From assembly GCF_000382205.1 (NCBI RefSeq), contig NZ_KB907787.1, positions 411,176-475,175 of the forward strand: a stretch of 64,000 bases of DNA, read 5' to 3'. The notes beneath the pieces are model-generated. The model was not told the origin of the DNA and made no database searches. It saw only the letters and a list, made by a program, of their open reading frames with translations. The stretch is from Dyadobacter beijingensis DSM 21582. GTDB taxonomy: Bacteria > Bacteroidota > Bacteroidia > Cytophagales > Spirosomataceae. The position numbers and the translations under genes were made by a program. Positions 1-9,585 of the stretch are shown here, one piece after another (position 1 is the first letter of the stretch; each line of letters opens with the position of its first letter).

Positions 1-105
1 CATATAATGCTCCAACAGCATGTATGAGATAGCTTGCGCTTCTTTTTCAGGATAAACTGTGATGTTTTTTACTATATATAAATAAAGCTGGCGTGCAGAA
101 GTCAT
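1..105 (-). CDS. prmC: PrmC/HemK N5-glutamine methyltransferase, N-terminal fragment (cut by window edge)
   Basis: An open frame on the minus strand starts with ATG at 105 and runs off the left edge after 35 codons without a stop. The visible peptide has the acidic-alanine pattern EAQAISYMLLEHYM, which resembles the N-terminal helical domain of PrmC (the 'DAEILLEHVTG' segment of other species). PrmC methylates the GGQ glutamine of release factors. The catalytic NPPY motif would lie outside the window, so the call rests on the N-terminus and on divergence from ribD, an arrangement I recall as common in Bacteroidetes. The 90-base gap to ribD must hold both promoters. Confidence 0.55.
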   Translation of the reverse strand, partial: MTSARQLYLYIVKNITVYPEKEAQAISYMLLEHYM

Positions 106-183
106 TTTCACTGATTTTGATCCAATGTCGGAAAGTTAGCAAATTATGGGAACTCCCGAAAGTTGAGTTTAAAAGCGCATTTG

Positions 184-191
184 TATTTTTG
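184..191 (+). promoter_or_regulatory. Candidate -7 promoter element of ribD
   Basis: TATTTTTG matches the Bacteroidetes -7 consensus TAnnTTTG. A GTTG sits 18 bases upstream (162-165) as a partial -33 element. The ribD ATG begins only 5 bases after the box, which would make the mRNA leaderless or nearly so. Confidence 0.4.
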
Positions 192-195
192 CCAC

Positions 196-1260
196 ATGGA
201 GACGCACGATCAATGGATGAAACGGGCATTGCAGCTCGCCGCGCACGGCCGCGGAAAGGTAAGTCCGAACCCCATGGTCGGGTGTGTGATCGTCCATGAA
301 GGCCATATAATCGGGGAAGGCTGGCACCGTGCCTACGGAGGCCCGCACGCCGAAGTGAGGGCCATCGAGGATGCCGACGAGAAAGGCCTTTCGCATTTAT
401 TGCCACAAGCAACGGCCTATGTGACACTGGAGCCCTGCTCGCATACCGGCAAAACACCACCCTGTGCCGATCTGCTCGTGAGCCGCCGGTTGAAAAAAGT
501 CGTCGTCTGCAATGCCGATCCTAATCCGCTGGTTTCAGGCAGAGGCATTACCCGCCTCCGCGACGCCGGTATCGAAGTCGAATGCGGCATGCTGGAAGCG
601 CAGGGCCTGGAATTGAACAAGCGGTTTTTTACGGCCATGACGCAGCGCCGCCCGTATGTGATCCTCAAATGGGCGGAAACCGCCGACGGTTTTCTCGGAT
701 ACGCAGCAGGAAATCCGGTACAGATCAGCGGGCCGCTTTCCAGCATGCGCGTGCACCAATGGCGCACCGAGGAAGATGCCATTATGGTAGGCTATAAAAC
801 GGCGCTGATGGACAACCCGCGCCTCAATGCCCGCCACTGGACCGGCACCGATCCGGTAAGGATCGTCACCGACCGGCATTTGCAACTGCCGCAACACCTG
901 CATCTATTCAATAACCTTCAAAGCACGATCGTCGTCAACTACGACCGGCAGACGGAAATCCCGAAAGAACCCGAGCGCTACGCCGCGCCTTCGACGGCTT
1001 ACATGAAGGTGGAAACGGGCGAAAACGAGATCAGTCAACTTCTACAAGGGCTGTACCAAAGAAAGGTACAATCCGTGCTCGTGGAAGGCGGCGCGGCGGT
1101 GATCAACGCATTCTTCGATGCCGGTTTATGGGACGAAATCCGCCGCTGCCAGGGAGCATTGACGATCGGCCACGGTGTTCCGGCGCCTTCACCGAAAGGC
1201 GTTTTCAGGGGTTCCGAAAAAATAGGGGACGATTTATGGACGTATTACAGCAAAGCTTAA
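196..1260 (+). CDS. ribD: RibD: diaminohydroxyphosphoribosylaminopyrimidine deaminase / 5-amino-6-(5-phosphoribosylamino)uracil reductase
   Basis: Bifunctional cytoplasmic enzyme of riboflavin synthesis, 354 residues. The N-terminal deaminase domain shows the zinc site: HAE (H51, E53) and PCSHTGKTPPC (C81, C90). The reductase domain follows from about residue 150, with YVILKWAETADGF and near the end LVEGGAAVINAFF. I chose ATG 196 because METHDQWMKRALQLA aligns with the usual RibD N-terminus; an upstream TTG at 163 would overlap the promoter box. The gene overlaps the tail of convergent aroE by 4 bases. Other riboflavin genes are not in the window. Confidence 0.95.
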   Translation: METHDQWMKRALQLAAHGRGKVSPNPMVGCVIVHEGHIIGEGWHRAYGGPHAEVRAIEDADEKGLSHLLPQATAYVTLEPCSHTGKTPPCADLLVSRRLKKVVVCNADPNPLVSGRGITRLRDAGIEVECGMLEAQGLELNKRFFTAMTQRRPYVILKWAETADGFLGYAAGNPVQISGPLSSMRVHQWRTEEDAIMVGYKTALMDNPRLNARHWTGTDPVRIVTDRHLQLPQHLHLFNNLQSTIVVNYDRQTEIPKEPERYAAPSTAYMKVETGENEISQLLQGLYQRKVQSVLVEGGAAVINAFFDAGLWDEIRRCQGALTIGHGVPAPSPKGVFRGSEKIGDDLWTYYSKA

Positions 1261-2030
1261 ATACTCCACAGGTTTTCCTCGTTAGTCCATATTTCCCAGG
1301 CCTTTTCTGCTTGTAATTCCAGCATTTTCAAACCGTTCTGAATGGCGGCGCCCTGGTCTGCACCTTTTTTCAGGAACAAGGTTTCGGCGGGATTGTACAC
1401 GAGGTCGTACAGGTAATGGCCCCTGGTAATCCACTGGTAGGGGATTACGGGGCATTCCTCGGTATTAGGGAAAGTTCCCAAAGGGGTGGTATTGATGATC
1501 AGCCGGTGGGCCCGCATTACTTCCTGCGTAAGTCCTTCGTATGTCACGCAATCGTCGCTATTCTGGCGGGAAACAAGCGTAAAATCCATTTCCAGGTCCT
1601 TCAATGCCACCTGCACGGCCTTGGCGGCACCGCCATTGCCGAGGATGAGCGCCCGGATGTCCTTACAGGATTCACCGCGCTTGTCGAACCACTCCACCAA
1701 TGATTGCTGAAATCCGTAATAGTCTGTATTAAAGCCTTTTGTGCTTCCGTCGGCGTAGATTTTAATGGTGTTTACGGCACCTATCCGCTCTGCCGACGCA
1801 TCGTCGAGGTCGTCGAGGTACGCGATGACATCCTTTTTGTGCGGGATCGTGACATTCAACCCGCGGAGATCGTGCTTCTTTTTGAGCAATTCGGGCAATT
1901 CTTCCAGCGATTTCATCTCGAAAAGCTCATAACTGCTTTCCTTGATCTTCTCCCGAATGAATTTGTCGGTGAAATATCTCTTTGAAAACGAGTGGGTAAG
2001 CGGGTATCCGATCAGGCCGTATAAGTTCAT
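1257..2030 (-). CDS. aroE: Shikimate dehydrogenase
   Basis: NADP-dependent reduction of 3-dehydroshikimate to shikimate, step four of chorismate synthesis. 257 residues, slightly shorter than the 270-290 of enterobacterial AroE but normal for Bacteroidetes. The substrate-binding segment is GYPLTHSFSKRYF near residue 8, with NVTIPHKK near 60 (the lysine being catalytic in the family). The dinucleotide loop is LGNGGAAKAVQVAL near 130. The C-terminal part has YDLVYNPAETLFL and GLKMLELQAEKAWEIW. Its stop overlaps the ribD stop tail to tail, so transcripts converge here without an obvious terminator. Confidence 0.95.
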   Translation of the reverse strand: MNLYGLIGYPLTHSFSKRYFTDKFIREKIKESSYELFEMKSLEELPELLKKKHDLRGLNVTIPHKKDVIAYLDDLDDASAERIGAVNTIKIYADGSTKGFNTDYYGFQQSLVEWFDKRGESCKDIRALILGNGGAAKAVQVALKDLEMDFTLVSRQNSDDCVTYEGLTQEVMRAHRLIINTTPLGTFPNTEECPVIPYQWITRGHYLYDLVYNPAETLFLKKGADQGAAIQNGLKMLELQAEKAWEIWTNEENLWSI

Positions 2031-2060
2031 AGGATGCGTGCGACGACGGGTAAAATTTGA

Positions 2061-2139
2061 GGCCGCTAATTTATACCAGCCACCAGCTAATTACAAATGC
2101 GTCGGCAAATGTGCACTGGCTAATTTACGTATAGCGGCC
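2061..2139. repeat. Imperfect inverted repeat upstream of the subtilase
   Basis: GGCCGCTA at 2061-2068 is matched by TAGCGGCC at 2132-2139. Between the arms are further weakly matching AT segments and three copies of CTAATT-like words. It lies in the 255-base gap between divergent aroE and the subtilase gene, which otherwise holds no gene I can support. It could be a binding site or a cruciform, or chance. Confidence 0.25.
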
Positions 2140-2285
2140 GGGGTTCGGTCGGAAAACAGCACCATCGGATTGGTAATCAACTACTTCATCGGTCAGGCCA
2201 ATTTATATTAAACTATAACCGAATTAATTTGCATAATTATCACAAATGGAGTAGAATTACCTATCCTTTATCTGTCCCTAAAATT

Positions 2286-5200
2286 ATGAAGTTGAAAAAT
2301 CTTTACTACACACTATGGCTGATTACCCTTTCGATTGGAAGCGTAAAAGGCCAGCAGCGGAAAGACTATCAAATTCTGCTCAGAAGCGGGTCCATCCTGC
2401 CCGAAAAAAACATCTCTCAGGCCTCAGGAAGGGCAAATGCAGCTTTCAGGCTGGCCAATGCCGGGCAAAAATCGTTTGTCGTAATCCAGTTTGAAGACAT
2501 CCCTTCCGGCGAAGAGCGGCGTGCATTGAAAGAGGAAGGGATCGAATTGCTGGAATATCTGCCACATTATGCCTACACGGCCACGATCGAAGCCGGCAGT
2601 AGTCCTTCTACACTGGTGCGGGCGCGCGGCCGGGCCATCGTAGCACTCCAACCTGAGCAGAAAATGCAGCCGGGACTTGCCAATGGTAACATTCCCCCGC
2701 ACGCATTCACAGGGCCATCTACCGTGGATTTGTGGATCAGCTATCCCAAATCATTTACTTATGAAGAAGTGAGCGCGCAGCTGGGCAAGCTGGGCTATGA
2801 AATCGTTTCAGACATTTACAAGAAATACCAGATACTCACCGTCCGCATTCCGGCAAAATCATTGAAGCAGCTCGCAGGGCAGCCATTTGTGCAGTATGTG
2901 CAGGCCATCCCGCAGCCCGACCGCCGGTTGAACAACAAAAGCACCGTCAACGGCCGCGCCAATGTGCTGAAAGCCGGCTTTCCCGGTGCCCGCAACCTTT
3001 CGGGGGCTGGCGTGGTGGTGGGCATCGGAGACGAATCGAATCCCATGCGGCACATCGATTTCAACACCCGCATTATCAACCGCGCGCCGATAGAAGCCGG
3101 TTCGCACGGGCTGCACGTGATGGGCACGATGGCGGGCGCCGGCATTATGGATGAGCGCTACGCGGGGTATGCGCCCAAGGCTACGGTGGTGGCACAGAGC
3201 TATTCGGCCATTCTGGCCAATTCGCCCCAATATGTGCAGGACTTCGGAATGGTGGTGACCAACAATTCCTACGGCTCCGACGTCGTAAGCTGCGAAACCA
3301 ATGGCGTTTACGACCTCTATTCCTACATTCTCGATCAGCAGGCATTTGAAATGCCTTACCTGCAACACGTTTTCGCAGCCGGAAACAGCGGTAATGTCAC
3401 TTGCGCGCCGTTCGCGCCGGGCTTCGCTACGGTTCTGGGTGGTTACCAAACGGCGAAGAACGTAATCACCGTCGGTGCGACGGGCGAAACGGGCGGCATT
3501 ACAGCGGGTACCAGCCGCGGACCAGTCCGGGATGGCCGCGTGAAGCCGGAAATCACCGCGCAGGGCAATGGTATCATGTCAACCATCCCGGTGAACCTTT
3601 ACGGCAGCGGCAGCGGCACGAGTATGGCTACGCCGGCGGTTTCGGGCGGGCTGGCATTGCTCTACGAGCGGTACCGCCAGCTGAATGGCAACCAGAACCC
3701 CAAAAACGGTTTGATGAAGGCATTGCTCGTCAACGGCGCCGTGGACAAGGGCAACGAAGGCCCCGATTACCGCTTCGGGTTCGGTTGGCTGAACCTGCTC
3801 CGGTCGGTGAAGATGCTCGAATCGCAGAGCTATACGACGGGCCAGATTTCGAATGGCGCGACTAACAATTTTTCCATTAATGTCCCTGCCAATACCGCCC
3901 AGCTCAAAGTCATGCTGTACTGGAACGATCCGGCGGGCAGCACATTGGTCACCCAAAACCTCGTCCATAACCTCGACCTCCAAGTGAGCAGCGCGTCGAC
4001 GGGGACGGTACTGCCCCGCCTGCTCGACCCGGCGGTTGCGAATGTCAACAACGTGGCTGGTACTGGTGTGGATAACCTCAATAATATGGAGCAAGTGGTG
4101 GTGAATGCACCGGCGGCGGGCGATTACACCATCTCCGTGAAAGGCACTACCATCGGCCAGTCGCCGTCGCAGGAGTACTTTGTCGTGTACGACATTATCC
4201 CGAACTCCATCACGCTTACCAACCCCGTCGGCGGCGAGCGCTTCAAGGATGGCGACCCTACCTACATTTCGTGGGATGCATTCGGCAACAGCGGCAGCAC
4301 GTTCACGGTGCAATACAGCGGTAATAATGGCGGCACCTGGACAACGCTTACGAGCGGGGTGGCTGCCGGAACAAGCCAGTATGCCTGGGCAATACCGGTA
4401 GGCATACGTTCGGACAAGGTGCGCGTGCGGGTGATCCAGAACAGCACCGGCGCCGAGAGCGTTTCAGAACCATTCACGGTGATTGGCGTGCCCAGCGTGA
4501 CACTTTCGGGCCTGCAATGCGAAGGCTATATTTCCGTCGACTGGACTGCGGTAACCGGCGCCACAGATTATGAGGTAATGGTTTTGAAAGGAAAGGAAAT
4601 GGTGCCGGTAGCCACTACCACCGCCACTACCTATGCATTGAGCGGCCTCTTGAAGGATTCGACCTATTACGTTTCCGTACGGGCGCGCATTAACGGGCAG
4701 GCGGGCCGCCGGGCGCTGGCGATCTCACGCAGGCCTGACACGGGTACCTGCGCGGGAAGTATTTCGGACAACGACCTGAAATTGGACGCGATTGTCACAC
4801 CGGCATCGTCGGGCAGGAAAAATACCTCATCCGAGCTGGGAAATAATGTTTTTGTTAAAATCAGGATCAAAAACCTCGACGATACCGATTTCAACGGGCC
4901 GCTTCAAGTGGGTTACCAGCTGAATGGCGCGGCGATTCCCATCGAAAATATTAATCCGTTTATTGAAAAGGGGAAAACCTACGAACACACGTTTTCGGTA
5001 GGGACCAATTTGTCCAATCCGGGCGACTACAATTTCACTGCCTACATTCACAGCAATGCCGACCTCGTTTCCGCGAACGATACATTGATGAAACTTTTCA
5101 GGCAGCTGCCCAACGACGCCCTCGCGATGCCATTCGAGGATAACCTGGAAAATCTGCCGGTGCAGCAGGCAGTGGTAAGCCAAATGGGCCTCACAGGCGA

Positions 5201-7676
5201 CGGCCGGTACGATTTCTCCCCGTCGACGGACGCGGGAAGGATACGGACATTCGTGAACACCGGTCTCGCAGCATCGGGCCAGCGGGCGCTCACGCTCGAC
5301 GTGAACCGCTTCTACACTGCCGGGAATACCAATTATCTGACGGGTACTTTCAATTTGTCGGCCTACAATGTCAATACGCACGACCTGCGCCTTATTTTTT
5401 CCTACAAAAATCACGGGCAGAAAACGAATTCGGAAAACAAAGTCTGGATTAGGGGCACGGATACCGACACCTGGATCGAGCTCTACGACCTTTTCGCGAA
5501 CCAAAACCTGAGTATCGAAGACTACAAAACGACGCCTACGCTTGAAATGAGTGCGCTGCTGTCGGCTAATGGGAAAAATTACTCGTCGAGCTTCCAGGTG
5601 CGGTGGGGGCAATGGGGTAAAATGATCGCCTCCGACTACAATAATGGCGCCGGGTATTCATTCGACGACATCCGCATTATCTCCGTCACGGACGACATCC
5701 AGATGATCAGCCTGCTTGCGCCGCCTACCGAAAGCTGCGGACTGAGCAATGCCGAAACCATCGCGGTAAGGATCAGGAATAGCTCCGCGCGGGACATTGC
5801 CAAACTGCCCGTGGCCTTCTCGCTGCCGAACGGCACGGTGATCCGCGATACCATTCCGTCGCTCGCCAAACGCACCACCATCGACTTCACATTCGGGCAG
5901 AAGGCCGATTTGTCAGCCATCGGCGCGCTGGATATCAAGGCGTGGTCGGAGCTCGGAACCGACACATTCCGTGAAAACGACACATTGAAAATCAAGGTAT
6001 TCAATGCACCGGTACTGAGCACATTCCCTTATCTCGAAAACTTCGAAAACGGCGACGGGTTCTGGTCGGCGAAGGGGACGAACAGCTCCTGGAAATACGG
6101 CACGCCGGCTTCTTCGGGACTGAACGGCGCGGCGAGCGGTACCAAGGCCTGGAAAACCAATCTCACAGGCGGCCACAACGATAAGGAAGAATCGTTCCTC
6201 TATTCGCCCTGCTTCAATGTGAGCGGGCTAACCTCGCCGATGCTGAGTTTCAGCGCGGCGATGGACCTGGAAGTGTGCGAGCCGACGCCCTGCGACTATG
6301 TGTATGTAGAATATTCCGGAAACAATGGCCCCTGGACACGGCTCGGCGGCGTAGGGCAGGGTACCAACTGGTATAACAAAAATTACCCGGGTGGTGGTGG
6401 CTGGGCCATGCAGGATTACCTGCGCTGGCATGTGGCGAGCATTGCGTTACCTACCGGGTTTACCAATTTGAAACTTCGCTTCGTGCTGATTTCAGATGCA
6501 TTTACCCACCGCGAAGGTATCGCGATCGACGATATCCACATTTTCGACAAGGTTGCCCCGATCCACGACAATCCCGGCGGGATAGCCAGCCAGAGCGTTT
6601 CAGGTTCGAATTGGGTTAATTTTATCCATAATGGAAAAGTATTCGCCTCCATTAATCCTAACGGGCAGGATATGGGCCAAACCGAAGTGCAGACCTATGT
6701 GAACACCTCGGGTGTGCGCACCGCGAACGGTCAGTACTACCTCGACCGGAGCTTCACTATTAAACCGGCCAACGACGAGCTCGCGAATATGGCCACGGTC
6801 AGGTTCTATTTCCTCGAAACAGAAAGCGAGGCGCTGATCAACGCCTCGGGCTGCGGCACTTGCGGCAAGCCGGTAAATGCATTCGAGCTGGGAATTTCGA
6901 AATACCGGAATGCGGGTAACCCCGGCAAAGAGGACGGTAATATTACCAATAGCAGTGAAGGCGGCTGGTCGTTCCATCCGGCGGGCGAGGTGGTTATTGT
7001 GCCTTTCGACAAGGGATATTATGCCGAAATGCAAATGAAAACCTTCTCGGAATTCTGGCTTTCCAAAGCATTTGTAGGCAATCCGGGCGCATTACCGGTG
7101 GATCTGGTGAGTTTCAATGTCAGGAAAAAGCAGGGAGACGATACTTCGAAAGAAGTGACCGTAGAATGGGAAACGGCATCCGAGGAGAATTTCGATCATT
7201 TCGATATTGAAGTGGCGGCAGGCGACGAGGCTTACCGGAAGGGGCAGTTTGTGCGGCTCGCGCAGGTATTTGGCGAAGGGGATCTGAAAAACGGCCGGAA
7301 ATACGAGTACCTCGATCAGCGGCCGGGTAAATGGGGCAACCTGTACTACCGCTTGAAAATGGTCGATATCGACAGCACCTACCAATACTCACGCGTTCGC
7401 AACGTCGGTTTTGGCGGCCAGGCCGAATGGTCGGTTTACCCGAACCCGTCCAAAGGCGTGTTTTACCTGGGCGATCAGGTTCCGGCCAGTCCGTCCGTTT
7501 CCGTGAATGTATACGACCTTCAGGGGCGCGTGTTGAAGCGCCTGGGCGATAATGCCTGGAACCCTGCGCAAAAACGGAAAGTGGACCTTTCGGGAAGGGA
7601 ATTCGAGGAAGGTATTTATGTACTTGAAATTGTAAACGGAGAAACGAAACAGGCATTCCAGGTGTTGAAAAACTGA
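2286..7676 (+). CDS. Secreted S8 family serine peptidase (subtilase) with T9SS C-terminal sorting domain
   Basis: Predicted extracellular protease of about 1796 residues. A signal peptide covers residues 1-22 (start ATG 2286, MKLKNLYYTLW...). The S8 domain spans roughly 220-530: candidate catalytic Asp D249 in VGIGDES, His H274 in SHGLHVMGT, NNSYG oxyanion region, and Ser S446 in GTSMATPAVSGG. Then come a beta-sandwich (LKVMLYWNDPAG), an Ig/FN3-like module near 740-830, CARDB-like repeats, and MAM-like segments near 1250 (FPYLENFENGDGFW). The last 80 residues (YPNPSKGVFYL ... GEFQ-like strands) form a type A T9SS sorting domain. Export by T9SS and cleavage of the tail are inferred from the family. 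The Asp context lacks the usual D-T/S-G. Confidence 0.85.
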   Translation: MKLKNLYYTLWLITLSIGSVKGQQRKDYQILLRSGSILPEKNISQASGRANAAFRLANAGQKSFVVIQFEDIPSGEERRALKEEGIELLEYLPHYAYTATIEAGSSPSTLVRARGRAIVALQPEQKMQPGLANGNIPPHAFTGPSTVDLWISYPKSFTYEEVSAQLGKLGYEIVSDIYKKYQILTVRIPAKSLKQLAGQPFVQYVQAIPQPDRRLNNKSTVNGRANVLKAGFPGARNLSGAGVVVGIGDESNPMRHIDFNTRIINRAPIEAGSHGLHVMGTMAGAGIMDERYAGYAPKATVVAQSYSAILANSPQYVQDFGMVVTNNSYGSDVVSCETNGVYDLYSYILDQQAFEMPYLQHVFAAGNSGNVTCAPFAPGFATVLGGYQTAKNVITVGATGETGGITAGTSRGPVRDGRVKPEITAQGNGIMSTIPVNLYGSGSGTSMATPAVSGGLALLYERYRQLNGNQNPKNGLMKALLVNGAVDKGNEGPDYRFGFGWLNLLRSVKMLESQSYTTGQISNGATNNFSINVPANTAQLKVMLYWNDPAGSTLVTQNLVHNLDLQVSSASTGTVLPRLLDPAVANVNNVAGTGVDNLNNMEQVVVNAPAAGDYTISVKGTTIGQSPSQEYFVVYDIIPNSITLTNPVGGERFKDGDPTYISWDAFGNSGSTFTVQYSGNNGGTWTTLTSGVAAGTSQYAWAIPVGIRSDKVRVRVIQNSTGAESVSEPFTVIGVPSVTLSGLQCEGYISVDWTAVTGATDYEVMVLKGKEMVPVATTTATTYALSGLLKDSTYYVSVRARINGQAGRRALAISRRPDTGTCAGSISDNDLKLDAIVTPASSGRKNTSSELGNNVFVKIRIKNLDDTDFNGPLQVGYQLNGAAIPIENINPFIEKGKTYEHTFSVGTNLSNPGDYNFTAYIHSNADLVSANDTLMKLFRQLPNDALAMPFEDNLENLPVQQAVVSQMGLTGDGRYDFSPSTDAGRIRTFVNTGLAASGQRALTLDVNRFYTAGNTNYLTGTFNLSAYNVNTHDLRLIFSYKNHGQKTNSENKVWIRGTDTDTWIELYDLFANQNLSIEDYKTTPTLEMSALLSANGKNYSSSFQVRWGQWGKMIASDYNNGAGYSFDDIRIISVTDDIQMISLLAPPTESCGLSNAETIAVRIRNSSARDIAKLPVAFSLPNGTVIRDTIPSLAKRTTIDFTFGQKADLSAIGALDIKAWSELGTDTFRENDTLKIKVFNAPVLSTFPYLENFENGDGFWSAKGTNSSWKYGTPASSGLNGAASGTKAWKTNLTGGHNDKEESFLYSPCFNVSGLTSPMLSFSAAMDLEVCEPTPCDYVYVEYSGNNGPWTRLGGVGQGTNWYNKNYPGGGGWAMQDYLRWHVASIALPTGFTNLKLRFVLISDAFTHREGIAIDDIHIFDKVAPIHDNPGGIASQSVSGSNWVNFIHNGKVFASINPNGQDMGQTEVQTYVNTSGVRTANGQYYLDRSFTIKPANDELANMATVRFYFLETESEALINASGCGTCGKPVNAFELGISKYRNAGNPGKEDGNITNSSEGGWSFHPAGEVVIVPFDKGYYAEMQMKTFSEFWLSKAFVGNPGALPVDLVSFNVRKKQGDDTSKEVTVEWETASEENFDHFDIEVAAGDEAYRKGQFVRLAQVFGEGDLKNGRKYEYLDQRPGKWGNLYYRLKMVDIDSTYQYSRVRNVGFGGQAEWSVYPNPSKGVFYLGDQVPASPSVSVNVYDLQGRVLKRLGDNAWNPAQKRKVDLSGREFEEGIYVLEIVNGETKQAFQVLKN

Positions 7677-7789
7677 TATCCGCCGCTTCCGACCCGATTA
7701 GATTTAATTTAGAAATGCCGCAATGCAGCATATTGGTCAGGAAAAGCGAATAGCTTTACAGCAGACCCATTTTTTGGATATTGATTGTT

Positions 7790-8761
7790 ATGAACAAATT
7801 TTTCCTGATCCTTTGCCTCTTCGCACTGTCCAATACCTATGCTCAAAATAATGCCGCCAACGCGCTCATCCTCGATACCGACATCGGCCCCGATTATGAC
7901 GATGTAGGCGCTATGGCCGTCATGCACGCGCTGGCCGACAAGGGCGAAGTGAAGCCGCTGGCGGTGATTTCTTCCAATAAAAATGAACTGGTAGTACCCA
8001 CGATCGAGATCCTGAATACCTATTTCGGCCGCCCCGAGCTGCCTACCGGTGCGCCGAAAGGCAAGGGCGCGAGCTTCGGTGCCACGCAGAAATGGCCGGA
8101 AATGCTGGTCGAAAAATATCCGCATAAGATTGCCAAAACCTCCGACGCGCCCGACGCGGTGGAAACTTACCGCAGACTGCTCGCCAGGCAGCCCGACCAG
8201 AGCGTGACGATCGTCACCGTAGGCTTCCTGACCAACCTCGCCGACCTGCTCGACTCCGGCCCGGATACGCATTCGCAGCTTTCAGGCAGCAACCTCGTTC
8301 GTAAAAAAGTGAAACGCCTCGTGTCGATGGCCGGCGGGTTTCCTAAAGGCAGGGAATACAATGTGCTCGTGGATTCGGTGGCGTCGGAAAAAGTGTTCGC
8401 CGAATGGCCTACGGAGATTCTTTTCAGCGGCTTCGAAATCGGAAAGGAGATCAAAACCGGCAAGCGCGTCGTTGCCAATGAAAGCCTGAAAAGCCCCGTG
8501 AAGGATGTTTTCGCCATGGCCATGCCACTGTCCAAAGGCGACGCGGACGGACGCATGAGCTGGGACCAGACGGCCGTATTGGTGGCCATTCGCGGTATTC
8601 AGCCTTATTTTAGCGTAAAAAGAGGAAAAATCACGATCGACGGTGGTAACAACAGCTGGCAGGACGACGCGATGGGCCCGCACGCCTACCTGACACCGAG
8701 TATGCCCTTCGAACAGCTCACCGCGCTGATCGAAGGACTGATGATGTGGCAGGGGAAATAG
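7790..8761 (+). CDS. Exported nucleoside hydrolase-like protein (IUNH superfamily)
   Basis: 323 residues. Residues 1-19 are a signal peptide (MNKFFLILCLFALSNTYAQ), so the protein should act in the periplasm or outside. The N-terminus of the mature protein has LDTDIGPDYDDVGAM, the aspartate cluster that binds calcium and ribose in inosine-uridine hydrolases, here with one extra residue compared with DTDPGxDD. TVGFLTNLADLL and the late WDQTAVLVAI segment also fit the family. Substrate is unknown; nucleoside or nucleoside-like N-glycosides are the family range. I took ATG 7790 over TTG 7781. The gene ends 3 bases before the convergent aldolase gene. Confidence 0.8.
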   Translation: MNKFFLILCLFALSNTYAQNNAANALILDTDIGPDYDDVGAMAVMHALADKGEVKPLAVISSNKNELVVPTIEILNTYFGRPELPTGAPKGKGASFGATQKWPEMLVEKYPHKIAKTSDAPDAVETYRRLLARQPDQSVTIVTVGFLTNLADLLDSGPDTHSQLSGSNLVRKKVKRLVSMAGGFPKGREYNVLVDSVASEKVFAEWPTEILFSGFEIGKEIKTGKRVVANESLKSPVKDVFAMAMPLSKGDADGRMSWDQTAVLVAIRGIQPYFSVKRGKITIDGGNNSWQDDAMGPHAYLTPSMPFEQLTALIEGLMMWQGK

Positions 8762-8764
8762 GCA

Positions 8765-9577
8765 TTACACAATCATCGGGCTATCATCGCCGGGGGCAAC
8801 CACATCGCCCGCGGCTTTTTTGATGACTTCCAAATCTGCTTTGAGCCGTTGGGTAAACAGCGCCACGTCGAAGCTGTGCACGACTATATTCACACCTTCC
8901 TTCATCCAGCGTATCTGCCGTTCCGGTTCCAGCGAAAAATGAATGCCGATCGCCAGCCCCTTTGCTCGGGTGGTACGGATAATATACGAAACCGCCTTTT
9001 CGAAATCGGGATGGTCGTACTGTTCGGGTAATCCGAGACTCACCGACAGGTCGTGCGGGCCGATAAATACGGCGTCCAGGCCTGGTACAGAGAGCAATGC
9101 ATCCAGGTTATCCATCGCCGGCACGCTTTCGATATTGGCAATGCAAATGTTGCCCGCATTGTATTGATTCACATATTCACGTACATGGTCAGGCATCGGC
9201 ACGGCGCCACTGAGGTAGCTGGCAAGTACCTCGCCTTTGAGCGGGCGGTATTTGGTGGCGCCCACGAGCTCGGTGATCTGCGCCGTCGATTCAAGGTAGG
9301 GGGCTACAATGCCCTTCGCGCCGGCATCGATGGCCTGGCAGGCGAGGTAGGGATCCGGGCAGGGGATGCGGACAATGGGCGTAATGCCCAAATGCCGGAA
9401 CTGCTGGCACAATGCAGCGAGCTCGGTCCTGCCAAGCGGCACATGCTCCGTATCGAGAAACACAAAATCGACTCCCGTTTTTTGAATAGCCGCCGGCCAC
9501 ATCGGGGCCGTGGAAGTAATGCAGGTGCCGTACACATTGCCGCCGTTCCGGAGCTTGTCGAGTAAGGTGGGTTCCAT
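8765..9577 (-). CDS. HpcH/HpaI family aldolase (2-keto-3-deoxy acid aldolase type)
   Basis: 270-residue class II aldolase of the HpcH/HpaI/citrate-lyase barrel family. Visible landmarks: DFVFLDTEHVPLG, TPIVRIPCPDP, GAKGIVAPYLES, NICIANIESVPAMDNLD (metal-binding Glu region) and AVFIGPHDLSVSLGLP (metal-binding Asp region). Family members split 2-keto-3-deoxy sugar acids or related compounds into pyruvate plus an aldehyde. Start ATG 9577 lies 8 bases after the stop of the preceding gene; a longer frame would overlap that gene. It is the third gene of a minus-strand operon with the glycosidase-like and NagX-like genes, so its substrate may derive from the same glycan (inference). Confidence 0.85.
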   Translation of the reverse strand: MEPTLLDKLRNGGNVYGTCITSTAPMWPAAIQKTGVDFVFLDTEHVPLGRTELAALCQQFRHLGITPIVRIPCPDPYLACQAIDAGAKGIVAPYLESTAQITELVGATKYRPLKGEVLASYLSGAVPMPDHVREYVNQYNAGNICIANIESVPAMDNLDALLSVPGLDAVFIGPHDLSVSLGLPEQYDHPDFEKAVSYIIRTTRAKGLAIGIHFSLEPERQIRWMKEGVNIVVHSFDVALFTQRLKADLEVIKKAAGDVVAPGDDSPMIV

Positions 9578-9585
9578 TGGATGAA

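Noticed and set aside
1942..2211. 89-residue open frame on the plus strand upstream of the subtilase
   Set aside because: It overlaps the start of aroE on the other strand and its composition does not look like a protein.
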